Positions 7,588 to 15,777 of a stretch of 64,000 nt of DNA are shown one piece after another; position 1 is the first letter of the stretch, and every line of letters starts with the position of its first letter. Both the position numbers and the translations under genes were made by a program. The DNA lies in contig JAZQHB010000097.1 of assembly GCA_045540355.1 (NCBI GenBank), forward strand, positions 118,750-182,749, in the 5' to 3' direction. The DNA is from RGIG2945 sp045540355 (GTDB lineage: Bacteria > Bacillota > Clostridia > Oscillospirales > Acutalibacteraceae). The notes under the pieces were generated by a model. That model was not told the DNA's origin. It did no database searches and worked only from the letters and a program-made list of their open reading frames with translations.

Positions 7588-10500
7588 TTATGCCTGGGGC
7601 TCGTAGAGGTCCTTAAGTCTTACAAGGTGTGCGTACTTATCCTTTGCAACTTCTTCACTCTTAACAAAGAGTTTTTCAGCTCTTTCGGGGAATTCACGCA
7701 TAAGTCTTGTGTAACGAGCTTCATTCTTGATGAATGCCTGATAGTCGCCTGTGGGTTCCTTGCTGTCAAGTGTGAAGGGATTCTTGCCTTCTGCCTTGAG
7801 AGCAGGATTGAAGCGGAAGAGGTTCCAGTAACCGCAAGCAACAGCCTTCTTCATTTCATCCTGGCAGTTGATCATACCGCCCTTGATTGAATGCATTTCA
7901 CAGGGTGAGTAGCCGATGATAAGTGAGGGACCGTCATAAGCTTCTGCTTCCTGGATAGCCTTGAGTGTCTGCGGCATGCTTGCACCCATAGCGATCTGTG
8001 CTACATATACATAGCCATAGCTCATAGCGATTTCGGAAAGGCTCTTCTTGTTGATTTCCTTACCTGCTGCTGCAAACTGTGCAACCTGGCCGATGTTGGA
8101 AGCCTTTGAAGCCTGACCGCCTGTATTTGAGTAAACTTCTGTATCAAATACCATTACATTTACATTTTCGCCTGAAGCGAGAACATGGTCAAGTCCGCCG
8201 TAACCGATATCATAAGCCCAACCGTCACCACCGAAGATCCATACGGATTTCTTGGAGAGGTATTCGCTGTTTGCAAGAACATCCTTGCAAAGGTCGCAAT
8301 TTGCACCTGCAGCTTCGATAGCAGCAACAAGTGCCTTTGAAGCTTCTGTGTTCTTTGCACTGTCATTAAGAGTTGCGAGGTATTCTTCACCTGCAGCCTT
8401 AAGTTCAGCAGATGCCTTATCAGATGCAACGATTTCCTTAACATCGTCGATAAGTCTGTCTCTGATAGCCTTCTGGCCGTAGTACATACCAAGACCGTGT
8501 TCAGCATTATCTTCGAACAAGGAGTTTGCCCAAGCAGGACCGTGACCTTCAGCGTTTACTGTGTACGGAGATGTAGCTGCCGGACCACCCCAGATTGAAG
8601 AACAACCTGTTGCGTTGGAGATGTACATTCTGTCACCGAAGAGCTGTGTGATAAGACGAGCATAAGCTGTTTCTGCACAACCTGCGCAAGAACCTGAGAA
8701 CTCGAGGAGAGGTTTCTTGAACTGGCTTGAGGGAACTGTGATATTAGCTGTTGTTTCTGCCTTTTCTGAAACATTAGCTACGCAGTAATCGAATACTTCC
8801 TGCTGATCAAGCTGTGATTCCTGAGGAACCATCTTGATAGCACCCTTATTACATACGCCTACGCAAACGCCGCAACCCATACAATCGAGGGGAGATACTG
8901 CGAGAGTGTAAGTGTAATCTGTCTTAAGAACTTTCTTTTCAGCAGTCTTGATGTTTGCGGGAGCAGCAGCAAGCTCAGCTTCGTTCATTGCGAACGGACG
9001 GATTGTTGCGTGCGGACAAACATAAGCACACTGGTTACACTGAACACACTTTGTGTTATCCCATTCGGGAACCATAACAGCAACGCCTCTCTTTTCATAA
9101 GCAGATGCGCCGTGTTCGAATGTACCGTCAGCGTGGTCTGTGAATGCTGAAACGGGAAGTGAATAACCATCCATAACACCGATGGGTTTAAGAATGTTGT
9201 CAACCATCTTAACAAGCTTTTCTGCACCTTCTGAAGCAACAGCAACTTTATCGTCTGATGCATCAGCCCAAGCTGCGGGAACTTCTACCTTATGGAAAGC
9301 AGTTGCACCTGCGTCGATAGCCTTATGGTTGCAATCAACAACATCCTGACCCTTCTTGGAGTAAGACTTTGTTGCAGCGTCTTTCATATACTGGATAGCT
9401 TCATCAGAAGGCATAACATTTGCAAGTGCAAAGAATGCAGACTGTAAAACTGTGTTTGTTCTCTTGCCCATACCAACCTTAGCAGCGAGGTCGATAGCAT
9501 TAACTGTGTAGAGCTGGATATTGTTCTTTGCGATATATCTCTTTGCGTCTGCAGTCAAGTGCTTTTCGAGTTCCTCATCTGTCCACTGGCAGTTGATAAG
9601 GAATACACCGCCGGGTTTAACATCGTTAACCATCTTGAATCCCTTGATAACATAAGAGGGATTATGACAAGCAACGAAGTCAGCCTTATTGATGTAATAG
9701 GGGCTCTTGATGGGTTTGTCACCGAAACGAAGGTGAGAAACTGTGATACCGCCTGTTTTCTTTGAGTCATACTGGAAGTATGCCTGAACATATTTATCAG
9801 TATGGTCACCAATGATTTTGATTGAGTTTTTGTTAGCACCAACTGTACCGTCACCGCCGAGACCCCAGAACTTACATTCGATTGTGCCTTCAGCAGCTGT
9901 GTTGGGAGCTTCTTCCTCTTCAAGTGAAAGACCTGTAACATCATCAACGATACCGACTGTAAACTGAGTCTTGCAATCATCTTTAGCAAGTTCTTTGTAT
10001 ACAGCGAATACACTTGAGGGAGGAGTATCTTTTGAACCGAGGCCGTAACGACCGCCGATTACCTGAATATCATTTCTGCCTGTAAGTGAAAGAGCAGTAA
10101 CAACATCAAGATAGAGAGGTTCACCGAGAGAACCGGGTTCCTTTGTTCTGTCAAGAACTGCAATCTTCTTACATGTTGCAGGGATAGCAGCAGCAAGATG
10201 CTTTGCTGAGAAGGGTCTGTAAAGACGAACTTTTACAAGACCGACTTTTTCACCCTTAGCTGTGAGATAATCAACAACTTCTTCAGCAACATCATTGAAT
10301 GAACCCATAGCAACGATAACGCGTTCTGCATCGGGAGCACCGTAGTAGTTGAACAACTGATAGTCTGTGCCGAGCTTAGCATTAACTTTGCCCATGTATT
10401 CTTCAACGATTTCGGGAACTGCATCATAGTACTTGTTGCAAGCTTCTCTGTTCTGGAAGAAGATATCGTCATTTTCGTGTGAACCACGCATTACGGGACG

Positions 10501-11133
10501 CTCGGGATTCAAAGCTCTCTTTCTGAAAGCTTCAACTGCGTCCATATCGCACATTTCTTTGAGATCATCAAAATCCCATACTTCGATTTTCTGTAATTCG
10601 TGAGAAGTACGGAAACCGTCAAAGAAGTTGAGGAAGGGTACGCGGCTCTTGATTGTTGCAAGATGTGCAACTGCACCAAGGTCCATAACTTCCTGTGTAT
10701 TTGTTTCAGCGAGCATTGCGAAGCCTGTCTGACGACAAGCATAAACATCTGAATGGTCACCGAAGATATTAAGAGCGTGTGATGCTACACAACGAGCTGA
10801 TACATGGAATACGCTGGGAAGCAATTCACCCGCGATTTTATACATATTGGGGATCATAAGAAGAAGTCCCTGAGATGCTGTGTAGGTTGTTGTAAGAGCA
10901 CCTGCTGCAAGAGAGCCGTGTACTGTACCTGCGGCACCTGCCTCTGATTGCATTTCGACAACATTTACTTTTGTGCCGAAGATGTTCTTTAAGCCCTGTG
11001 CTGACCACTGGTCAACATAGTCTGCCATGGGGCTTGACGGTGTGATAGGATAAATGCCTGCTACTTCTGTAAACGCATAGGATACATGAGCAGCGGCATT
11101 GTTACCGTCCATGGTTTTAGTTTTTCTTGCCAT
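7588..11133 (-). CDS. nifJ: Pyruvate:ferredoxin (flavodoxin) oxidoreductase
   Basis: A 1181-residue single-chain enzyme that converts pyruvate and CoA to acetyl-CoA and CO2 while reducing ferredoxin, the central step of clostridial energy metabolism. Domain I begins with the YPITPSSPMA motif. Two ferredoxin-type clusters are seen, CVQCNQCAYVCPH from residue 696 and CMGCGVCVGVCNKG from about 751. The proximal-cluster cysteines follow in GSCAGCAETAY (about 816 and 819), with the TPP-binding GDGWAYDIGYGGLDH further on. Length matches the family. The ATG at 11133 is backed by AAGGAGG; longer starts are not needed. It is probably monocistronic and highly expressed. Confidence 0.97.
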   Translation of the reverse strand: MARKTKTMDGNNAAAHVSYAFTEVAGIYPITPSSPMADYVDQWSAQGLKNIFGTKVNVVEMQSEAGAAGTVHGSLAAGALTTTYTASQGLLLMIPNMYKIAGELLPSVFHVSARCVASHALNIFGDHSDVYACRQTGFAMLAETNTQEVMDLGAVAHLATIKSRVPFLNFFDGFRTSHELQKIEVWDFDDLKEMCDMDAVEAFRKRALNPERPVMRGSHENDDIFFQNREACNKYYDAVPEIVEEYMGKVNAKLGTDYQLFNYYGAPDAERVIVAMGSFNDVAEEVVDYLTAKGEKVGLVKVRLYRPFSAKHLAAAIPATCKKIAVLDRTKEPGSLGEPLYLDVVTALSLTGRNDIQVIGGRYGLGSKDTPPSSVFAVYKELAKDDCKTQFTVGIVDDVTGLSLEEEEAPNTAAEGTIECKFWGLGGDGTVGANKNSIKIIGDHTDKYVQAYFQYDSKKTGGITVSHLRFGDKPIKSPYYINKADFVACHNPSYVIKGFKMVNDVKPGGVFLINCQWTDEELEKHLTADAKRYIAKNNIQLYTVNAIDLAAKVGMGKRTNTVLQSAFFALANVMPSDEAIQYMKDAATKSYSKKGQDVVDCNHKAIDAGATAFHKVEVPAAWADASDDKVAVASEGAEKLVKMVDNILKPIGVMDGYSLPVSAFTDHADGTFEHGASAYEKRGVAVMVPEWDNTKCVQCNQCAYVCPHATIRPFAMNEAELAAAPANIKTAEKKVLKTDYTYTLAVSPLDCMGCGVCVGVCNKGAIKMVPQESQLDQQEVFDYCVANVSEKAETTANITVPSSQFKKPLLEFSGSCAGCAETAYARLITQLFGDRMYISNATGCSSIWGGPAATSPYTVNAEGHGPAWANSLFEDNAEHGLGMYYGQKAIRDRLIDDVKEIVASDKASAELKAAGEEYLATLNDSAKNTEASKALVAAIEAAGANCDLCKDVLANSEYLSKKSVWIFGGDGWAYDIGYGGLDHVLASGENVNVMVFDTEVYSNTGGQASKASNIGQVAQFAAAGKEINKKSLSEIAMSYGYVYVAQIAMGASMPQTLKAIQEAEAYDGPSLIIGYSPCEMHSIKGGMINCQDEMKKAVACGYWNLFRFNPALKAEGKNPFTLDSKEPTGDYQAFIKNEARYTRLMREFPERAEKLFVKSEEVAKDKYAHLVRLKDLYEPQA

Positions 11134-11256
11134 TATTGTTTTCCTCCTTAAAAGAATGTGAGTTATAATCAACCACCCATAATAATAGCACTTTTTCGAC
11201 AACTTGTAAACACCCTAATTATAGTTTTTTAATTTACAATAAAAATTCAAAAAAAC

Positions 11257-11286
11257 TTTCCATTTTTATGTTATTTATGATATAAT
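11257..11286 (+). promoter_or_regulatory. Promoter of the HPr-kinase-like gene
   Basis: TTTCCA (11257-11262), an 18-bp spacer and TATAAT (11281-11286) lie about 70 bp upstream of the start at 11355. A minus-strand TATAAT (11218-11223) lies upstream of nifJ but lacks a good -35. Confidence 0.55.
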
Positions 11287-11354
11287 GAAGATTAGCTATG
11301 TGATAATTTAGCTTTCAGAGTTTGTTCCATACTTTCCGAATTAGGAGAATTTTT

Positions 11355-12062
11355 ATGTCAACTTACAAAATCGCAGGGCTGACAGTTTCAATGTCGCCTA
11401 AATATGAGCCGTTGGTAAGCCAAATCAAACCTTACCTCACGGAGGATACAGATAATCCTCAGATTACTTTGTCGGTTGAAGATGCTTTTCTCGAAAAAAA
11501 GCAGAAAGAAAATCCGCATCTGGATATCGGCTCCTGTGAGTACATTTTCTACGGTGTTGAATTTTATTATAAGCTGTTGGACTTCAACGGTTTTCTTCTC
11601 CATTCCTCCGCGATTGAATATGAGGGCAACGCTTATCTCTTTTCTGCACCCTCGGGTACCGGCAAATCAACACACACCTCACTCTGGGCAGAAAAATTCG
11701 GAAAAGATAAAGTGAAGTTTATCAATGACGATAAACCCGTCATACTTTTTAAAGACGGTAAGGTCTATGCCTGCGGTACACCCTTCAGCGGAAAAACAAA
11801 TCTGAATGAAGATATCTGTGTGCCGATTAAGGGTGTATGCTTTTTGCACCGTTCAGATACAAACGAAATAAAAAGATGTGAGTCAAAAGACGCATTGAGA
11901 AATATTATGAATCAGACAGTACGACCGTCAAATGCCGTCAGAATGTCAAATCTGCTTTCTATGATTGATAAGCTGATGAAAACAGTTCCGATTTATGAAA
12001 TGGGCTGTAATATTTCGCTTGAAGCGGCAGAGGTTGCTCATTCTGCGATGAACGCGAAATAA
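11355..12062 (+). CDS. HPr kinase/PEP carboxykinase-like kinase
   Basis: A 235-residue protein with a P-loop at residues 98-106 (APSGTGKST) and downstream KFINDDKP and GTPFSGKTN segments. These match the HPr kinase C-terminal/PEPCK-like fold found in peptide-modifying gene clusters; the lasso-peptide kinases of the PadeK type belong here. It lacks the HPrK N-terminal domain and is not the catabolite-control HPr kinase. The likely job is ATP-dependent phosphorylation of a peptide or small molecule. It is followed by a PqqD-like protein and a nucleotidyltransferase, the same partners seen in those clusters. ATG 11355 has AGGAG upstream. Confidence 0.82.
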   Translation: MSTYKIAGLTVSMSPKYEPLVSQIKPYLTEDTDNPQITLSVEDAFLEKKQKENPHLDIGSCEYIFYGVEFYYKLLDFNGFLLHSSAIEYEGNAYLFSAPSGTGKSTHTSLWAEKFGKDKVKFINDDKPVILFKDGKVYACGTPFSGKTNLNEDICVPIKGVCFLHRSDTNEIKRCESKDALRNIMNQTVRPSNAVRMSNLLSMIDKLMKTVPIYEMGCNISLEAAEVAHSAMNAK

Positions 12063-12316
12063 GTGCAGAATGCTTTACTCCGTAATGCAGAATGCAGAGT
12101 TCAGAATGCAGAATTAAGGGCGGGTTCCACCCGCACCGATTATAAAAGATAAATTTAAAACATTACTAAATTTTGTTTTGATAAAAATATATTTTTGTGC
12201 ATAAAAGGTTCTTTTTAGAACAAAATCGGACCGATTTAAAAAGGGTGAGGGCTTTGCCCTCCCGACATTCTGCATTTTGCATTCTGAATTCTGCATTCCG
12301 TAAACATTAAACATAT
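12063..12316. repeat. Full composite repeat (element I with element II inside)
   Basis: This fills the gap between the kinase and PqqD genes. In order: GCAGAAT-type arm (12082-12113), hairpin 1 with stem GCGGGT/ACCCGC (12120-12134), AT-rich linker, element II (12190-12240), hairpin 2 with stem GAGGGC/GCCCTC (12247-12261), and the opposing arm to about 12300. The first 160 bp are nearly identical to 12610-12776, in direct orientation, so the PqqD gene is flanked by direct repeats. There is no convincing small ORF. Confidence 0.85.
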
Positions 12317-12342
12317 TTCCGTCTTGAGAAAGGAAAAAAGAT

Positions 12343-12609
12343 ATGAAGATAAAAAAGGGTTTTGTTTTAAATGAAGTTGCAGGAACTAACATCGTTGTCG
12401 GTGTCGGTAAAAGCTCGAATACTCTCGGCGGTATGCTGACTTTAAACGCAAGCGGTGTTTTCATCTGGAATTTTCTGAAAAAGAACAGGTCTTATGATGA
12501 AACAGTAGAAGCACTTTTAGATAAATATGATACGACCGAAGAAGATGCAAAAAAAGGTCTTGATATTTTTATAAAATCTGCAAGAGAATTGGGTGTCCTT
12601 GACGAGTAA
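12343..12609 (+). CDS. PqqD-family RiPP recognition element protein
   Basis: An 88-residue stand-alone PqqD-like winged-helix protein. It has the typical layout: N-terminal beta strands (VLNEVAGTNIVVG), a LNASGVFIWNFL segment that matches the 'LN..g..iw..l' core, then helices ending in ELGVLDE. In RiPP pathways such proteins bind the leader peptide and present it to modifying enzymes. The flanking kinase and nucleotidyltransferase fit this, but no precursor peptide gene was found nearby. AAAGGA precedes the ATG by 9 bases. Confidence 0.85.
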   Translation: MKIKKGFVLNEVAGTNIVVGVGKSSNTLGGMLTLNASGVFIWNFLKKNRSYDETVEALLDKYDTTEEDAKKGLDIFIKSARELGVLDE

Positions 12610-12776
12610 GACTTCGTAATGCAAAATGCAGAGTTCAGAATGCAGAATTAATGGCGGGTTCCACCCGCACCCAATTATAAAAGATGAATTTAACACATTA
12701 CTAAATTTTGTTTTGATGAAAATATATTTTTGTGCATAAAAGGTTCTTTTTAGAACAAAGATGGGACGATTTAAAA
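12610..12776. repeat. Composite repeat (element I arm, hairpin 1, element II)
   Basis: A near copy of 12082-12240: arm, hairpin GCGGGT/ACCCGC (12654-12668), linker, element II (12721-12776). Hairpin 2 and the second arm are missing. Element II ends at the Shine-Dalgarno of the next gene. Confidence 0.85.
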
Positions 12777-12787
12777 GAGGTGATTTT

Positions 12788-13927
12788 TTGGAAAACAGAC
12801 AAAAGTTTTTTATTCATATTTTGTCATCTGCGTTTGAAAAAAAGTCAATAGATTTTGTGCCCGATAATTTGGATTGGGACAAGCTTTTTTATGCTGCTCA
12901 GAAGCATAAGGTTGCACATCTTTTTTATGATGTTTTAAAGCGTTCCGAAATAAGTCTTGAAAAGGATATTGAAGAAAAGTTTTTAAAAGCACAAAAATCT
13001 ACGCTAAAAAAATCTGCTGTTTTTGATGCGGAGCTTGAGTATATTTCCGAAGCATTTTCGGACAATAAAATCAAGTTCTTACCGCTTAAAGGTGCGGTCA
13101 TAAAAAAACTTTATCCCGACCCGTCAATGCGAACGATGTCCGACCTCGATATTTTACTGTTTGAAAAAGACAGAAAAAAAGCCAAGGAAATAATGCTTTC
13201 TTCGGGTTATGAAATCACACTTGATGATGTCACCCATGAAGATGTTTTTCTGAAGCCTCCGCTTTTAAATATCGAGCTTCACTACTCCCCTGTTCCGATT
13301 GACCACTCGGAATATAATTATTATAAAAATAAAATATCTCAGCTTTTAAACCCCGAAAACCCTTGGTTTTACGAGGACCAATATATATTCTTAATCGTGC
13401 ACACCGCAAAGCATTTCAGAAACGGCGGTATAGGTGTAAGAGCAATAGCTGATATTTTCTTTTTTAATCAGCATGATTTTTCCGATAAAAATTACATTGA
13501 AAATGAGTTAAAAAAGTTATCACTTTCCGACTTTGAAAAACAGATGAAAAAATTGGGCAATATGTGGTTTGCCGGCGGTGAAGAAAATGACGATTTAAAA
13601 CTCATCGGAAATTATATTTTGGGAAGCGGTGCTTTCGGTCTGAACAAGCAGCTCACTCTCTCAAATAAAAAAGTTCAAAACGGCAGTAAAAATTCTTTCA
13701 TTTTTTCAAGAATTTTTCCGTCAAAAAACAAGATGGTTTCTGCTTATCCCTCACTTAAAAGATTTCCGTTCCTTTTGCCCGTCTTTTGGGTGACAAGAAT
13801 TTTCAATGCATTTTTCTTTAAAAAAGATAAGTTAAAATCCGATATAAAATCGGTGCAGAATATCAATAATAACAATGTGGAAAATTTAGAAAAAGTTTTA
13901 GAAAAATCCGGTCTGAAAGGAGATTAA
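12788..13927 (+). CDS. Nucleotidyltransferase family protein (NTP_transf_5)
   Basis: A 379-residue protein of the uncharacterised nucleotidyltransferase family that accompanies HPrK-like kinases and PqqD proteins in lasso-peptide and related clusters. The core is FLPLKGAVIKKLYPDPSMR followed by the metal-binding DLD at about residues 119-121. In characterised clusters this family is thought to add nucleotidyl or related groups, but the chemistry is poorly known. The start is probably TTG 12788, with AGAGG (12776-12780) seven bases upstream. Starting at ATG 12761 would translate repeat DNA. It is followed 4 bases later by the IspD-like gene, so the two are probably co-translated. Confidence 0.82.
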   Translation: MENRQKFFIHILSSAFEKKSIDFVPDNLDWDKLFYAAQKHKVAHLFYDVLKRSEISLEKDIEEKFLKAQKSTLKKSAVFDAELEYISEAFSDNKIKFLPLKGAVIKKLYPDPSMRTMSDLDILLFEKDRKKAKEIMLSSGYEITLDDVTHEDVFLKPPLLNIELHYSPVPIDHSEYNYYKNKISQLLNPENPWFYEDQYIFLIVHTAKHFRNGGIGVRAIADIFFFNQHDFSDKNYIENELKKLSLSDFEKQMKKLGNMWFAGGEENDDLKLIGNYILGSGAFGLNKQLTLSNKKVQNGSKNSFIFSRIFPSKNKMVSAYPSLKRFPFLLPVFWVTRIFNAFFFKKDKLKSDIKSVQNINNNNVENLEKVLEKSGLKGD

Positions 13928-13931
13928 AAGT

Positions 13932-14657
13932 ATGGGTAATTCTAAAGTTTATTGTGCGGTTTTAGCAGGTGGCTCGGGCACGAGAATGAACAGTCCTCTC
14001 CCCAAGCAGTTTATGATGCTCGGCAACGCTCCCGTTTTTATTCACTCAATCCGCACACTTTTAAAGGACGAAAGAATTGAACAACTGTGGATAGGTTCAA
14101 ACGGTGATTGGCTTGACCTTGCAAAAGAGCAGCTTGCAAAATACCTCGGTGATAATGACCGTATCCGTCTTTGCGAGGGCGGTGCTGACAGAGAGGGTAC
14201 TTTCCTCAATGTCATGAAAGGTATCAAAGCAGAAAACAACATCACCAATGATGATGTTGTTCTCATTCACGATGCAGTCCGTCCGTTCGTTAACCTCAGA
14301 ATAATTGATGATGTTATCAACGAAATGGAACACTGTGACGCTTGTAATACGGTTGTCCCCGTTAATGATACAATAAGCCGTGTAGGTGCTGACGGAATCG
14401 TTATCGATATTCCCAACAGAGCGGAGCTTTTTGCAGGTCAGAGCCCTCAGGGATTTAAAATCAACAAGCTGATGAACGCTTTTGCCGCTTTAGATGAAAA
14501 TACCCGCAAGCTGCTGACCGAAACTACAAAGGTCTGCCTCTCACAGGGTATTGAAGTTCACACAGTTAAGGGTGAATTTTATAATTTCAAAATTACAACT
14601 CCTTATGATTTGGAAGTTGCAAATCATGTCCTTGCATGGATAGAATCAATTCAGTGA
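13932..14657 (+). CDS. ispD: IspD/TarI-family cytidylyltransferase
   Basis: A 241-residue CTP-dependent cytidylyltransferase. The CTP-binding loop is LAGGSGTRMNSPLPKQF (GGSGTR at 13-18); HDAVRPFV and GQSPQGFKI are family motifs. In the MEP pathway IspD makes 4-diphosphocytidyl-methylerythritol; close relatives (TarI) use ribitol 5-phosphate for wall or glycan synthesis. The sequence does not decide between them, and its place behind an NTP_transf_5 gene rather than ispF leaves the TarI-like role open. AAAGGAG precedes ATG 13932. The 3' end overlaps the convergent phosphodiesterase gene by 12 bp. Confidence 0.8.
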   Translation: MGNSKVYCAVLAGGSGTRMNSPLPKQFMMLGNAPVFIHSIRTLLKDERIEQLWIGSNGDWLDLAKEQLAKYLGDNDRIRLCEGGADREGTFLNVMKGIKAENNITNDDVVLIHDAVRPFVNLRIIDDVINEMEHCDACNTVVPVNDTISRVGADGIVIDIPNRAELFAGQSPQGFKINKLMNAFAALDENTRKLLTETTKVCLSQGIEVHTVKGEFYNFKITTPYDLEVANHVLAWIESIQ

Positions 14658-15113
14658 TTTAAGTATACACACTATGCCGTTGTCGACAATATCGATGACG
14701 GCATATTCTTTTTGTCCGATTGAACCGGGGTTCAAAATATGATAACCGTTTCTGTATTCTGTAACAGCATTATGGGTATGACCGTATAATATAATGTCTG
14801 CACCCGAATATGCACCGTGATTAAATACCGCCGCATCACCGAATTTCACATTAAATTCGTGACCGTGAGTAAAAAATATTTTCTTTCCGCAAAAATCTTT
14901 TATATCACTTATCGGAATTTCCGACCAGATAAATGAATCGCAGTTGCCCTTTACTTTGTAAAAATTTTTATTGAAATATTTTTCTTCGGCTTCTTCGATA
15001 TCACGGAGACCGTCGCCTAAAAAAATAATATCATTTACATCTTTTTCTGCATCGATAGCATCAAAAACATTGTACTTTCTTCCGTGTGAATCAGATAAAA
15101 CCAAAATTCTCAT
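14646..15113 (-). CDS. YfcE/MJ0936-family metallophosphoesterase
   Basis: A 155-residue calcineurin-like phosphoesterase. All metal-binding blocks are visible in order: SDSHG, LGDG, KGNCD, FTHGHE and YGHTH. Family members hydrolyse phosphodiesters in vitro; the cell substrate is not known. In Firmicutes such genes often sit beside rdgB or rph, which are absent here. The start at 15113 has GGAGATTGAG upstream. It diverges from the small-protein pair with only 42 bp between start codons. Confidence 0.88.
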   Translation of the reverse strand: MRILVLSDSHGRKYNVFDAIDAEKDVNDIIFLGDGLRDIEEAEEKYFNKNFYKVKGNCDSFIWSEIPISDIKDFCGKKIFFTHGHEFNVKFGDAAVFNHGAYSGADIILYGHTHNAVTEYRNGYHILNPGSIGQKEYAVIDIVDNGIVCILKSLN

Positions 15114-15155
15114 AACTCAATCTCCAAAAACATATAATTAAACGGTGGTGATTTA

Positions 15156-15359
15156 ATGAATAACAATTTTACTCCCGAAGAAATCAACAGGCTTCTGTCA
15201 AATTCTTCAGGCAAGCTGCCCGATAATTTAAAGAACGGTATCAGCGATGAACAAGTAAAAAAACTTAATTCGATTTTATCGGACAAAGAAAAAATCAACG
15301 CATTACTAAATTCACAGAAAGCACAGGAGCTTATTAAAAAATTTAAAAACGGAGGCTGA
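15156..15359 (+). CDS. Small hypothetical protein (67 aa)
   Basis: A charged, helical 67-residue protein with two related LL/LN...K segments (EINRLLSNSSGKL and KINALLNSQKAQELIKKF). No family is recognised. GGTGGTG precedes the ATG. It forms a two-gene unit with the next ORF (5-bp gap), which supports both being real. It has no membrane segment or signal peptide. Confidence 0.6.
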   Translation: MNNNFTPEEINRLLSNSSGKLPDNLKNGISDEQVKKLNSILSDKEKINALLNSQKAQELIKKFKNGG

Positions 15360-15364
15360 TTTTT

Positions 15365-15607
15365 TTGCAGGAATACAGTCATCAGGATTTGATGAATATG
15401 CAGGAAGATGCTTGCAGAAAAATGTTTGAGATGCAAAAGAAATCTCCTGACTGTAAAACCGAAAAACAGCCGACGGAAAAAAAGAAAAATTTTTTAAATC
15501 TCGACAACGATACACTTATCTTAGGTGCCTTGCTTCTGCTTTTTATGAAGGACGGAACAAATGATAAGCTCTTACTTGCCGCATTAGCTTATATACTGTT
15601 GTCATGA
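15365..15607 (+). CDS. Small tail-anchored hypothetical protein (80 aa)
   Basis: An 80-residue protein with a Met/Gln-rich acidic start, a Lys-rich middle (EKKKNFLNLDND) and a hydrophobic C-terminus (LILGALLLLF and LLLAALAYILLS) that could be one or two membrane segments. The probable start is TTG 15365, placed nine bases after GGAGG (15351-15355). It is coupled to the preceding small gene. The function is unknown; a membrane-associated accessory role is only a guess. Confidence 0.6.
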   Translation: MQEYSHQDLMNMQEDACRKMFEMQKKSPDCKTEKQPTEKKKNFLNLDNDTLILGALLLLFMKDGTNDKLLLAALAYILLS

Positions 15608-15611
15608 AGCC

Positions 15612-15746
15612 AACAAAATGCAAAGTGCAGAACGAAGGGTCTGCGACGCAATTGCAAAAATGTTTATTTAACCTTAAAGCTTGGAATAGAACAAAATAAA
15701 TTTTCGTGCCACAAAGATGCTTAATTGAAGAAAGACGGGACGATTC
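15612..15746. repeat. Composite repeat (element I half and element II)
   Basis: A GCAAAATGCAAAGTGCAGAA arm and a degenerate hairpin lie at 15617-15646, with element II at 15696-15746 (TTTTCGTGCC, then AAAGACGGGACGATT). Here element II abuts a terminator hairpin rather than a start codon. Confidence 0.75.
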
Positions 15747-15750
15747 AAAA

Positions 15751-15777
15751 GGCAGAGAAAAGTCTCTGCCTTTTTTT
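15751..15777. terminator. Terminator between convergent transcripts
   Basis: GGCAGAGA and TCTCTGCC form an 8-bp stem with a 4-base loop, followed by TTTTTTT on the plus strand. It serves the small-protein pair and touches the MATE stop codon on the other strand. Confidence 0.8.

Noticed and set aside
11355..13927. Complete lasso-peptide cluster
   Set aside because: No asparagine-synthase-like cyclase, B2 protease, ABC exporter or precursor was found, so only the tailoring-type partners are claimed.
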